From Isochrysis galbana (taxonomy: Eukaryota > Haptophyta > Isochrysidales > Isochrysidaceae): DNA of 64,000 nucleotides. Below are positions 1 to 9,429 of this stretch, in pieces (the first letter of the stretch is position 1; each line of letters begins with the position of its first letter). The stretch spans positions 2,617,546 through 2,681,545 of the forward strand of contig CM030942.1 of NCBI GenBank assembly GCA_018136815.1, in the 5' to 3' direction. The notes under the pieces are model-generated. The model was not told the DNA's origin and searched no databases. It was given only the letters and a program-made list of their open reading frames with translations. Position numbers and translations under genes: made by a program.

Positions 1-1
1 T

Positions 2-1513
2 GGCGAGCGCGCGCCGAGCGATTCCCAAATTGGTCTTCGTCAACACGGACCACTTCCCACTTCTGGCGCAGCGCGCAGCTCACGCTTGGCATGCTGCACA
101 ATTGCATCCATCTCACACAAAGAAAACCGTTCATCCTCCTCGGCGAACGGGTGCGTGATTCAGTCTACCGTTACAACTGGTGTGCGAAACGGCTTCAACC
201 GCCGTTTGCACAGTTTGATACCATTCTTTCGCAAAGCCGCCGACAACGTTGGGATGTATACCTGGGTGGTTGGGCTGTATGCAAATTACTATGTTCTGCA
301 ACGCCTCGATGAAGAGCTTCCTATCGAGCTCTCTTCTTCATCGAGTGCTTGGAAAACGTTCTATGATCAAATATGGTCTGCCTTCGATGGAAAGTCCAAT
401 CAGCATGACGTCCGCGCCTTCTTGAAACGCTACCATGGAGCACTGCACAGTGCATCAGAGCGAGAGAAGCAGGAAGCGGAGTGGGTGCTTCCCGCTCCAG
501 TGCCCTTCCAAATGCGAGACAATGCTTCTGCCGAACTCCAGCGTGCCACGATTTTGCATCTCAAAGGTGAGAGCGGTTTTATTTGGAAACGCACGCGTGT
601 TCACCTGCTCAACCGATTTGCGGAAGAACAAATGCGTCGACGCGGAGTAATCCACGACGGTACACGATATGTGGGATACGCTTTGGTTCAGTTACTGAAT
701 GAGTTGGAACCGCATGCAGTAGCCACCGTGCCGCTTGATTTGGCCACTCCCCCATTTCTGTGTATGGCTACTCCACTTTCCGCTACCACCACCTTGAAGA
801 GCGTGAAAGATCTGCAGGCCCACCTAGAAGCAGACCAGGAGCTTGTCGAGCTTGCCATCGAAATTGCGGATGAGGAAAGACAGCGGCTGGGAGGCAACAA
901 CTTTGGTTCGCGTAACCTCGTCGATGTGTTTCCTCATGCACGCCGGTACTCGTGCTGGGCGGAGGACTGGTGTGCTGCGTCTCATGTGCACTCAGGCGAC
1001 TCTGAAGAAACGAAGCAGCGCAAGAAGCGATATCTGCGATGTTGGGACGCGGCGAACATCAAACTTCCGAGGACATTTTCTCTGCTGCCACTTCCTTCGT
1101 GCAAACGGCGTATCGTGCAGTACGAGGGGACTGCACTGGCAACATTCATACTACAGTGGGTGTCGTCCTTTGCCGAAGAAGCTCGTGATTCTCTGTGCGC
1201 TCCGCACTCAGTGGCGACCTACAACTATGAGGATCTCACAGACGAGGTGGCTCATCTGCGAGGAGTGTATCGCGAGGGGCGCCGTCTGAAACAGTCGAGT
1301 AGCAACTCAACAGGTGTGCAGAAGGAGATATTGCAGTCTGAGTTGCATTCTCCGCGTGTCTCACCCCAAAAGGGCGTCTGTAGTTATGTTGGCGGGTGCT
1401 CTGTGGAGAAACCCAAGCGACCCCAATACCGGTGTCTTGCCTGTCGGGATGGAGTAGGGGCGTACTACCATGTTCGGTGTTTCTTTGCGTGCCATCGGTG
1501 TCATCTTGAGTAG
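2..1513 (+). CDS. Unrecognised ~500-residue protein, open to the window edge, with C-terminal Cys/His cluster; possible transposon-derived (Fanzor-like N-terminal half?)
   Basis: The frame is open from base 2 to the TAG at 1511, so the 5' end lies outside the window; the first in-frame ATG is at 254. The N-terminal third is helical and polar (GLYANYYVLQRLDEELP around 276-330), followed by a stretch containing FSLLPLP near 1077. This layout resembles the N-terminal half of eukaryotic TnpB relatives (Fanzor), but no RuvC DxG or distal E/D motif follows. The last 45 residues hold a Cys/His cluster (C-x5-C, YRCLAC, YHVRCFFACHRC) like the zinc-binding tails of several transposases, piggyBac included. 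Codon use and absence of repeats argue for real coding. Family assignment is inference and weak. No neighbouring terminal repeats were seen. Confidence 0.45.
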   Translation, partial: GERAPSDSQIGLRQHGPLPTSGAARSSRLACCTIASISHKENRSSSSANGCVIQSTVTTGVRNGFNRRLHSLIPFFRKAADNVGMYTWVVGLYANYYVLQRLDEELPIELSSSSSAWKTFYDQIWSAFDGKSNQHDVRAFLKRYHGALHSASEREKQEAEWVLPAPVPFQMRDNASAELQRATILHLKGESGFIWKRTRVHLLNRFAEEQMRRRGVIHDGTRYVGYALVQLLNELEPHAVATVPLDLATPPFLCMATPLSATTTLKSVKDLQAHLEADQELVELAIEIADEERQRLGGNNFGSRNLVDVFPHARRYSCWAEDWCAASHVHSGDSEETKQRKKRYLRCWDAANIKLPRTFSLLPLPSCKRRIVQYEGTALATFILQWVSSFAEEARDSLCAPHSVATYNYEDLTDEVAHLRGVYREGRRLKQSSSNSTGVQKEILQSELHSPRVSPQKGVCSYVGGCSVEKPKRPQYRCLACRDGVGAYYHVRCFFACHRCHLE

Positions 1514-1931
1514 CATGGGGTTTTCCTCAATTTTTATCTGTTTTTGCATTTTCGTCGTTTTCGCACCTCATAAAAGTGGTCACAACCTTATGCTCATGTG
1601 CCAGGCTGCTTAGGGAGTCCTAGCTTGCCTATGAGGAGGCCCTCCAGCCAAAAATATTGGTGTTAGGGGGCCTACCGCTCTACCGCTCGCAGTGCCAACA
1701 CCGTAAAAACAGCTTTTACGGAAGTAGTAGGGTTAACCTCTAGGAGCGTGCCCCTCCCCCGTGGACGCCAAGTTATAAGCTTAGTTGAGAAGGGTCTCCA
1801 GGAGGGGGGAGACGAGGGGCAGAGAGAGAGCGCGGGCGCGGAGAAAAGATACCGGCGGGGGAGGGGATCGCGGCACGTGGTTTGCTCGAAGAAGAGCGGC
1901 GCGGGGGGGGGGGGCGGGGGGGGGGGGGCCA
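1514..1931. other. Intergenic, with a 5' fragment of the dispersed retroposon family
   Basis: No gene is visible. At about 1743-1787 the minus strand reads AACTAAGCTTATAACTTGG followed by a G-rich stretch, which matches the 5' end of the retroposons at 9430 and 49065. This looks like a short truncated or ancestral copy just upstream of RPS15. Confidence 0.35.
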
Positions 1932-2016
<85 letters not shown>

Positions 2017-2022
2017 CTCTCT

Positions 2023-2061
<39 letters not shown>

Positions 2062-2108
2062 CTCCCTCTCTCTCTCTCGCCGTCTTCCCCCACTCTCTCT
2101 CTCGCAGC
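1932..2108 (+). repeat. (CT)n tract directly abutting the RPS15 start codon
   Basis: Almost pure CT/TCTC sequence, preceded by a G run (1901-1927), ends one base before the last Cs ahead of the ATG at 2110. Its position makes it the 5' UTR or core promoter of RPS15. Similar tracts stand upstream of other genes in the window. Confidence 0.75.
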
Positions 2109-2109
2109 C

Positions 2110-2921
2110 ATGGTGCGCGGCGCGTGAAGGGGGGGGGGGGGGGGCGGGGCAGAGGAACAGGGGGTCCATGAGGGAGGGGAGGCTCGAGTGAGCGGGGAGA
2201 GGGGGCTGTCGCGCTACTCTGCCGTGATCTACGCTTGCATCGCGCATGAGCTCAGCCGTGAGTCGGCCCATGGGCACGGATTGGCGCTGACCGTTCAGCC
2301 TCCGTGGACCATACACTGTCTGAGTGGCTCTGTGTGGGGTCTGCTTCCTCTGCTCTACACTGGGTCACGAGAACGGCCGGGAGGCCGGGCGGCCGACTGA
2401 AACCAGCGGGGCGAGGGACGTTCGACAGCCCGTCCGTTCACCCTCCTTGCCTGCGTGCCCTGCAGGCGGACGACGAAGAGCGCGCGGCCGAGCTCAAGAA
2501 GAAGCGGACCTTCCGCAAGTTCTCATTCCGTGGTATTGACCTGGATGCGTTGCTCGACCTCTCGACCGAGCAGCTAATGGACATCCTCCATGCGCGCGCG
2601 CGTCGGAGGTTCTCGCGCGGCCTGCTCCTCAAGCGCCCCGTCAAGCAGCTGAAGAAGAAGCTTGTCAAGGCGAAGAAGGACTGCGGCCCGCACGACAAGC
2701 CTGACGTTGTGAAGACGCATCTGCGCGACATGATCATCATCCCCGAGATGATTGGGTCCATCATCGGTGTCCACCAGGGCAAGGTGTTCACCACGGTTGA
2801 GGTCAAGGCTGACATGGTCGGCATGTACCTTGGCCAGTTCTCCATGACGTATAAGCCTGTGCGCCACGGACGGCCCGGTATTGGTGCTACCTCCTCGTCC
2901 AAGTTCGTTCCGCTCAAGTAA
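2110..2921 (+). CDS. RPS15: 40S ribosomal protein S15 (uS19)
   Basis: Exon 1 is only the ATG (2110-2112), in a CAGCCATGG context. The intron is 2113-2465 (GT...TGCAG) and exon 2 is 2466-2921. The joined protein starts [17 protein letters not shown] and runs 152 residues, the usual length for uS19 of eukaryotes. Family landmarks visible include [32 protein letters not shown] and [14 protein letters not shown] near the C-terminus, ending FVPLK. The protein sits in the head of the small ribosomal subunit near the decoding site. A start inside the intron is unlikely because the sequence upstream of 2466 loses all similarity. The stop is followed by a second likely intron (2918-3031) that leaves the protein unchanged. 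The polypyrimidine leader is typical of strongly expressed ribosomal genes. Confidence 0.93.
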
Positions 2922-3031
2922 GTGCTCCGCCATTGTCCTAGCGCCTCATCCATGAAGAGCGTGCGCTCGCGAGTTCCGCACGAGTGGCCGCACTCCGAGC
3001 ACCTCAACTGAGCCATTTCTGCCTCTCGCAG
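2918..3031 (+). other. Probable intron spanning the RPS15 stop codon
   Basis: The donor AA|GTAAGTG (2918) and acceptor CTCTCGCAG (ends 3031) are both strong. The next exon starts GTAAAC, so spliced and unspliced transcripts both read AAG TAA and give the same C-terminus (Lys, stop). Splicing is predicted, not shown. Confidence 0.6.
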
Positions 3032-3480
3032 GTAAACTTCTCGCATGCTCTACCCTCTGGCACTCTTGGGACATGTGGCCGCGATGGCTGCGTCTGTGGC
3101 GTGAAGGAGGTGCATCTGGGGCATGTCGCGCGCCGCTATGGTGCGGCTTGTCGTTTGGGCGACTTGATCGCCCTGCGCGAACACACGAGCGTGGGCCGTG
3201 CCGTTGTGGATCATCTGACGCCCTCCGAGTTTGCAGTTGCTGTCCGGTCTGCTCGCATGCTAGGGTAGATGCGATCCGTCGTGTGTGAGGCCGGCTGTCG
3301 TCGTGTTCGCGTTGGAGTGGTTGAGGACACCGCTGATCTTTAAGATCTTGTGTTAGAGTACTTGCCACACTCAGTAAAACAATTGAGAGTTTGGGCAGCA
3401 GCACGTTGAAGCTCGCACTCACCCTACCGTCATAACGTTCCGCTGCGGCCACTCGCTCCGAGCCACCGGAGCCGAAACTT
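3032..3480 (+). other. Presumed RPS15 3' UTR and intergenic sequence
   Basis: No convincing coding sequence. The open frames here overlap each other and have no conserved features. Confidence 0.3.
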
Positions 3481-4160
3481 CATAATATTCTTACCGCACT
3501 CGCGGCGAATGGAACCACTACCTACACGTAGTGTACTTTCTACATCCCCACTCCCCGCCAGCCCTTCCCCCCTCCCGCCATCAAGCGGCTCCCTCCGTGC
3601 ACTACTAGGGTGCGCTTGCGCAAACCTTTGCACTCGGCGAGACCGACGACATGCTCTCGCCTCCCTCGGTCGACAACTAATATTATACTTAGTTCATAGG
3701 GATGTAACATTGGGAGACGCGCCTCATGCTCGTGGCGCCCCGCTCCGCGCTACGCCGCTGCCTCGGGCCTCAGGCTTGTACTTTGTTCAATAAAGCTAAA
3801 AATAATATTTTTTTTATTTTTAGCAAATTTTTATGGATCGCGAAGCGGCAAAGGAATGGGACTAGCGCTCACTCATGACAGGACTCCCTGCCGCGGCAAG
3901 CGCAAGCACACTGCCCCCCTTGTGCCACCCAGCTCTTCACTAGCCTTCTACCTGCGCTAGCCGGAGCGCCCCTCCCTCCACACTCAGACAGCCCCCCACG
4001 CCAGGATCCTGTATTGGTCTCGCAGGCAAGGGGGCCTAATGGGAGGGTGAGGAGCAACTCCTCAAAGAGGAGCTGTGGGGAAGGAGATGTCTGAGTGGCG
4101 GCGCTATACCCTTGCGCTAGGCATGGGCAGCGACGCCGCCTCAAGACATGTCCTCCCTCT

Positions 4161-4545
4161 TGTCTTGAGTCGAAATTTTTGGTGCTTGAAACAGAGGACG
4201 AGGGGGTTTGTGCTTCTTGGGTTGGTTGTAGATGGAAGAGGGAGTGGGAAAGGAAGTGAAGCGTTGAAAGAGGGCCCAAGGCAGGGCACTGAGTTGTAGG
4301 TACTTGTGGCCCACAAGAGTGGGGCGAAGACGAGAAGTGTATCAACATGTGTCTTGAGTTCAAATTTTTGGTGCTTGAAACACAAGGCGAGGGGGTTCGT
4401 GTTGTTTAGGTTGGTTGTAGTGTGAAGGGGGAGTGGGAGAGGGAGTCAAGTGTTGAAAGAGGGCCCAAGGCAGGGCACTGAGTTGTAGGTACTTGTGGCC
4501 CACAAGAGTGGGGTGAAGATGAGAAGTGTGTCAACATGTTGGAAA
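4161..4545. repeat. Tandem duplication, two ~190-bp copies
   Basis: Copy 1 (4161-4349) and copy 2 (4350-4545) both begin TGTCTTGAGT and share GAGGGCCCAAGGCAGGGC and GTACTTGTGGCCCACAAG. They differ at scattered positions, so the duplication is not recent. Confidence 0.75.
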
Positions 4546-4924
4546 ACAGAGGCATTGAGTGCTCTCTGTGGAAGATTGATGGTTGTGAAGTGCCCTCCCA
4601 TGTTGGGTGCACTGATGGTAGAGGTTTCCACCATGGGGAGGGCAGCTGAACTGCCCTCCCACATGAGGTGCTCTTGGGGTGGGAGGGTTTCCCACTGTTG
4701 GAGGGGGTCTCAACGACCCCCTGCATGATGCGCGGAGCCATGGTGGCAACCTGTTCGGTGCCAGTGCTCGCCACCCCGCGCGCTCGCGCGGGTGTGGTTT
4801 GGATGGGCTGGATGGGCTTTGAGAGTGCTTTCTGACGAGCCGCCTCGGGCGGCGTGGGGCGTCCCAGGTGGGGCGCAGTGGCGAGGGTCGCCTGAGGCTC
4901 GGGAGCGGTCGCGGCACGCTCCAT
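4406..4924 (-). CDS. Repeat-associated open frame starting MERAATAPEPQ
   Basis: 172 codons on the minus strand. The first residues, MERAATAPEPQ...PHLGRPTPPE, match the start of the plus-strand frame at 32915 (MERAPTAPDPQ...PHRGRPKPPE). The bases before both ATGs share an AAAACTATTGTTRTA stretch. Two copies of a coding start with similar leaders point to a mobile-element ORF (gag or ORF1-like). Past residue ~60 the frame runs into the tandem duplication and is probably not authentic. Function unknown. Confidence 0.35.
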   Translation of the reverse strand: MERAATAPEPQATLATAPHLGRPTPPEAARQKALSKPIQPIQTTPARARGVASTGTEQVATMAPRIMQGVVETPSNSGKPSHPKSTSCGRAVQLPSPWWKPLPSVHPTWEGTSQPSIFHREHSMPLFSNMLTHFSSSPHSCGPQVPTTQCPALGPLSTLDSLSHSPFTLQPT

Positions 4925-4975
4925 AGTTCAAACTATAACAATAGTTTTTTCTCAATAAAGCTAAAAATAATAGGC

Positions 4976-6054
4976 GCATAGAGAGATAGCAGATAGCGTT
5001 GCCAGCCATCCTTTACATGCCTGGTGCGGGTGCCAACCAACGAGAGCCACAGCTCGTGCGCGCGCATGGATGGCGCGAGGGCCACCGGTCAAAAGGCGAG
5101 GCGATACACCGCACCATTGCGTAGTTGCCCTAACAATAGAAGCGCAAACACACGCCGACAGACGAGAGGCGGCTGAGTAGAAGAAGCAAATACCGAAGAG
5201 AAGGGTAGGGCGGCAGCAAAGTGTAGGAGCACAAGCTGACGATCATGCATGGAAGACGTTGGAGCTGCGTCAAAGACCGGGATGTACAGCCTAGACTAGG
5301 TGTGGGCGAAAGGGGCGCGCACACATGGGAAGATGAGTAACGGGCTTCCCTACTGTGAAGGGGGGCTTCGATGTTTTCAGGCAATCGTTGCTGTTGCTGA
5401 AGTGTAATCGGCGCGGCCGACATCTGCATGCATTGAATGCCACCATCGGCTGCTCCAACACATGTGATAACCCCCAACAGTTCCGTACATCAAGATAGTC
5501 GAATTGTACATATGTCCAAGCTGCGGTGTGCAGCTACAAGGAGTCGACGCAAGCCACCGCAGAGTGAGATCTGGCCGCGAAGCACATCAGATGTTATAAA
5601 GGTGCGCCGCACAGTGTCCGTGTACTATGGGATGGGGATGCGCGTACGCGAAAGGATTGCCATCAAGAAGCCATGCCACAAGGTGGAAGGGCCTCGCAGC
5701 ATCGCCCATGCCGAAAGCACTGCGAGTAAAAGCTCCGACGCAAACCAAACTCGATGTGTGGATGGGGGACGAGGCAGAGGGGGCCGCCCAAGGAGCGGCG
5801 CGTCGGAGCGCACGGCGATAGACACAAGCGGCGAGCGGCCACCAAGGGCGCGGCCCGTCCAAGTGTGATGGCATGCGGCCAACCACCAATCAGCACGCTG
5901 CACGCGGGGTCGAAATAGCGGGCCCGGCTACGCGGCAGACTCAGCAGGGGCAGGGGGGGGATGGCGGGAGAAATGGCTGCGTGACGGTGCGCGCACGCTG
6001 ATAGGAGCACCCGCCAAGAGTGGCGCTCGTCGCCCGGGGAAGGAGTGGCTGCTC
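4976..6054. other. Intergenic, no gene recognised
   Basis: Only short overlapping frames on both strands, with no family features. Nothing further seen. Confidence 0.3.
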
Positions 6055-6948
6055 CTAGCTCAGCGCCGCGTCATCGCGCGCGGAGATTGTGCTCAAGATA
6101 ATGAGCCAAAAGAAGGAGACGAGGGCGATAAATGCGATGCGGTATTGGGGCGGCACGACGCCGAAGGTAAAGCACTGTGCCGGCGTCCAGATCAACCAAT
6201 ACTTGATAAGCAGATCCTCTTTGACGTCGGCAATGTACCTGCGGAGGCCTTCGGCCGGCGACTCGGCAAAGGCGATCGCCTTGATAAGGTAGGCGACAGG
6301 TAGGCAGAGGAAGGGTGTGAGTACGAGTTGGTCGAAGAGCACCTTAGTTGCTAGCGTGGCAAGATCATCGCTTGTGCCGAACCAGCGGGGAAAGCACTCG
6401 TTGAAGAGGTAGTACTGCGTGGCGCCCTGGTACAGCCCTCCGTATAAGAAGAAGGCGGTCGTGCGTCGCCAGACGATATCTGGAAGCTCCAGGAGCGCGG
6501 GGAGCGTCGCGAGCGTGCGCGGCGAGACGGAGAGGGCTGTCCGACGGTGCGCGCGGCGCGTCCCACCCCCGCCCTCCGCCGATCGCCCTGCCTGCTCTAC
6601 GCTCTGCTCTCTGGTCTGGGCAATGAGGTCAGAGGCCGTCGCCTTGATGGCAGTGATGGTGAAGGCCGAGGCGTATGGCGCAGAGCTCAACCACTCGTCG
6701 AGCAGCTCAAGAGCTGGCGAGAGCTCCATCGCGGGAGCGGCCGCCCGCGCCACTGGAAGGGGAAATGGGAGGGGGGGAGGGGGGAGCGGAGAGAGGGGAG
6801 CGGCAGAGACAGCGCTCTCCTCGGCCTCCCTCCTCCCTCTTTCTCTTTCTCTCTCTAGTTCTATTCCCCCTCCCTCGGAGAACCCTTGTCGCAGTGCGAG
6901 GGGAGGAGCCATCGCGATGCCCAGCACACCGCAGAGGAGGGACAGCAT
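6055..6948 (-). CDS. Mpv17/PMP22 family membrane protein
   Basis: The C-terminal 200 residues carry the family pattern: YLLYGG-like FFLYGGLYQG, then KVLFDQLVLTPFLCLP, then IKYWLIWTPAQCFTFGVVPP and a last hydrophobic FIALVSFFWLIILST. Mpv17 proteins are four-helix proteins of the inner mitochondrial, peroxisomal or plastid membrane. The start is uncertain. The ATG at 6948 gives a hydrophobic leader (MLSLLCGVLG), while an internal ATG at 6729 (MELSPALELL) begins the conserved part. Between them is a GA/CT-rich stretch ending CCCCTTCCAG (minus strand) that may be an intron. A 114-base in-frame stretch (VEQAGRS...PALLE) may also be an intron, since it begins GTAGAG, ends AG and interrupts the family alignment. 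The gene is downstream of a CT/GA block at 6830-7030. Confidence 0.8.
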   Translation of the reverse strand: MLSLLCGVLGIAMAPPLALRQGFSEGGGIELERERERGRREAEESAVSAAPLSPLPPPPLPFPLPVARAAAPAMELSPALELLDEWLSSAPYASAFTITAIKATASDLIAQTREQSVEQAGRSAEGGGGTRRAHRRTALSVSPRTLATLPALLELPDIVWRRTTAFFLYGGLYQGATQYYLFNECFPRWFGTSDDLATLATKVLFDQLVLTPFLCLPVAYLIKAIAFAESPAEGLRRYIADVKEDLLIKYWLIWTPAQCFTFGVVPPQYRIAFIALVSFFWLIILSTISARDDAALS

Positions 6949-7068
6949 CCTCCTGCCCCTCTTCCCCTCCCCCCTCTCTCTCCCTCTCTCTCTCCCTCCC
7001 TCCCTCCCTCCCTTTCTCTCTCTCTCTCTAGAAGGGAGAAGATCGTGCTGCTGTCTGTCCCGACGCAC

Positions 7069-7780
7069 TTGTGGGTCGGTTTATTCGTGGCAAACCTCAT
7101 TTATTCACGAACTGCCCGCCTCTCTTTCTATGATTCCCCTCTCCTTTATCTCTCTCGTGTACTTCTGAGAGAGATGTGTCGTGCGCCTCTCTTTCTTTTC
7201 CCCTCTCCTTCTCTCTCTCTCTCAAAGGCACAAACATACATATATATGCCTGTCTCTCTCTCCCTTGAAAAGATCCCTCCCTCCTTTCCCCTTCTTCTTT
7301 TCCTCTAGAGACTCGACCCATCTATTATACTCCTAGACCCCCCCTCTCAAAGAACAGGGGGGGGGGGGGGGGGACCTCTCCCTCTCCAAAGAACAGGGGA
7401 ACTAACGTAAAGACTGCCGAGGTAGATTCCCTCTAGTCGATAGTTGCTGTCCCCCCCCCCCCCCCACTCCCCTCGCCAACAGTGGCAAGAAACTATTTTT
7501 GGTTCGCGCCTTCGCCAAACTTCGTTTCCCCTCTGTCGCGTGCCTAAGGGTTCACCCCCCGGCTGTATCTGTATATCTGTATGTTTCCCCCCAGGAGCCA
7601 ACCCCCCCCCGATAGCTATCGGGGGGAAATTTTATTCCCGATCGCCAACAGCCAACAGCACCCCCGAGAGTGAACCGCTTCGTCCGTCGCTAGCCGCCCT
7701 TGTCTCACGTTTCCGTGTGTGCGACTCTATCGGGGTATCTGGAGACCGGTGTGGCCCTAGGTTAGTCTATATTTAGGGTT
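7069..7780. other. Intergenic with CT tracts and C/G homopolymer runs
   Basis: Contains G and C runs (7359-7373, 7451-7466, 7600-7625), CT tracts and TATCTGTATATCTGTATG near 7568. No gene seen. Confidence 0.4.
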
Positions 7781-8015
7781 TAGGGCGGTCAAACACGCCT
7801 TTTAAATTCTAAGGGTGAAAATTCACTAAGTCAAGATTGAGGTTTAATCACACGATTTTTAGGCTATTACATTACACTGGAAATGGGTATATTAGGGAGA
7901 ATCTTATATTGGCTCCAGCGAGAATTTCGTTTCAGACCCACCCAAATTTCGTTTCGAAATTTTGCTTGCCCTGACTTGTCGTATTCCCTACGATGACAGA
8001 CTTTTACTTCTAACA
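7781..8015 (+). mobile_element. Left end of the TAGGGCGGTCAAAC transposon family, truncated
   Basis: Begins TAGGGCGGTCAAACACGCCT and stays alignable with the element at 30128 for ~120 bases (shared CTAAGGGTGAAAATTCAC and CTGGAAATGGGTATATTAG). No matching right end with a duplicated target was found nearby, so it is probably a broken copy. Confidence 0.6.
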
Positions 8016-8171
8016 TGTGGGTAGGCGGCTTGCCTTCAGACTTTTTTTTGATCCATTCCAATCGCTTCAGTACTATATCAGCAGGCGCCCTTCCATTTGT
8101 AGACATGGTTGAGCACTGTGAGGTGGGTGTCTGCCTTTACTCAAATACTAGAAGATTTTTTGGTACCGGGA

Positions 8172-8214
8172 GCGTATTTGGAAACGAGGGGTACCAAACG
8201 AAGGCATACGACCT
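8172..8214 (+). repeat. 43-base dispersed motif, copy 1
   Basis: Starts GCGTATTTGGAAACGAGG and ends near CGACCT. Copies also lie at 8427-8469 and 23188-23230, differing at only a few positions while their flanks are unrelated. In this copy TTTGGTACC just upstream pairs with GGTACCAAA inside the motif. Confidence 0.65.
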
Positions 8215-8426
8215 CGGGCGGGAATCACATTCCAGGAGCACTCCGGAGTCGAGGGGGCGGAGGGAGAGGTGGGGTCGACAAAGAGGGAGAGCAGGGGCGC
8301 AGGGACAGGGCGCAGGGGCAGGAGGGGTACCTGTGACGCGGCCGAGACTGGGGCCGCCCCCGCGCCTTCACCCTCCCTCGCCCTCCCACCCCTAGGACTG
8401 GGACTCCCTCGTGGTGGCCCCGCATC

Positions 8427-8469
8427 GCGTATTTGGAAACGAGGGGTACCAAATGAAGGCAAACGACCT
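8427..8469 (+). repeat. 43-base dispersed motif, copy 2
   Basis: Same core as 8172-8214; directly followed by the repeat shared with 38020-38150. Confidence 0.65.
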
Positions 8470-9429
8470 GTTATTTTAAGCCTCAAGGTCTCGTCGATTG
8501 GTATAACGCCTCTTCTCTTACTTTCTCTCGATGTCATCAAATGTTCCATGACTGTCTTTTGTCTTCTCTCTGTCGCATCCAGAGTATTTTATATACTCTA
8601 GGCGGATGCGGTGCTTCTATCAATGTGTAGTGTGTGAGAAAATTGAGTGAGTTTTGTTTTTGCCAACGAGTTGCCTCGAAGCTCCGCCGCATTGCACGCC
8701 GCATTTGTTCGTTCGTCCTTACTTGTTTCGTTGATTTGTTTGTGATGCGCGATGTTGCGTTAGTTTTCGGAGTTTTCTTGTTGGTGAGTGAGTGATGTGG
8801 GGTGGTGTCTCGTGGGCCGTCGTCGCGATGTAGCGCGCCCTTTCCCCCGCTCTCTCAAGACTTCTCTTCACTCATGCCCTAGCCCCGCTGAGACTTGCCC
8901 CACGATCAAGCACGAGCTTGATTTCACAGTTTGAAGACATCCCTCACTCACCCGCACGCCCCCGCCACACATCTCGACGACCATCACAATGCGCACAAGC
9001 CCGCACATGCGCATGGTGCACATGCCCGTCTCACTCATCACCCCGCCCTGACCCATGGGGGCTCTTCATCATCTTGGCCATCTTGATTGCCCGTTGAACC
9101 CGCCGCTCTTGTTCAGCACGGCGAGCGTCGACCTCGCTTGGGACGTGCTCCCACGGCGACATTGACCGCCTCTCGCCCCCCTTCGTCGTGTAGCCATTGC
9201 GCGCCTCCAAGAAGTACTTCCGGAGCTCGGTGTGGCGGATGTCGATCTCCTTCTCGCTCATCATGACTCTGTCGCTCGCTCGCTCGCTGCTGTCGCTCGA
9301 CGCTCCGTCCGCTGTCTTTCCTCCCCTCCCTCCTATGTGACTTCTCTCCCCCACTCTAATAATAGAGTTGTCGGAGATCGTACCTCACTGCATCTCGCGT
9401 GTCTTCGCGGAATCATTCCCTCCCTTTCG

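Larger units (their letters stand above)
3680..4975. repeat. Repeat-derived block with duplicated AATAAAGCTAAAAATAAT ends
   Basis: CAATAAAGCTAAAAATAAT occurs at about 3788 and again at about 4954, at or near both ends of the block. Inside it are a tandem duplication (4161-4545) and a minus-strand open frame (4406-4924). The layout suggests a degenerate mobile element, but terminal repeats could not be defined. Confidence 0.4.
7960..8570. repeat. Composite repeat, inverted match to 38020-38200
   Basis: CTTGTCGTATTCCCTACGATG...GACTTTTACTT (near 7975) and GTCTCAAGG-like TCAAGGTCTCGTCGAT through GTCATCAAA (8478-8545) are both found, inverted, close together at 38045-38195. The 440 bases between them here hold two copies of a 43-base motif and look like an insertion. 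Confidence 0.55.

Noticed and set aside
1932-2070. CRISPR-like or satellite array
   Set aside because: Simple dinucleotide repeat in a eukaryotic promoter, no spacers.
1748-2191. Long frames reading SLSLSL or RERERE
   Set aside because: They are translations of (CT)n/(GA)n microsatellites, open in every frame, with no non-repeat domain.
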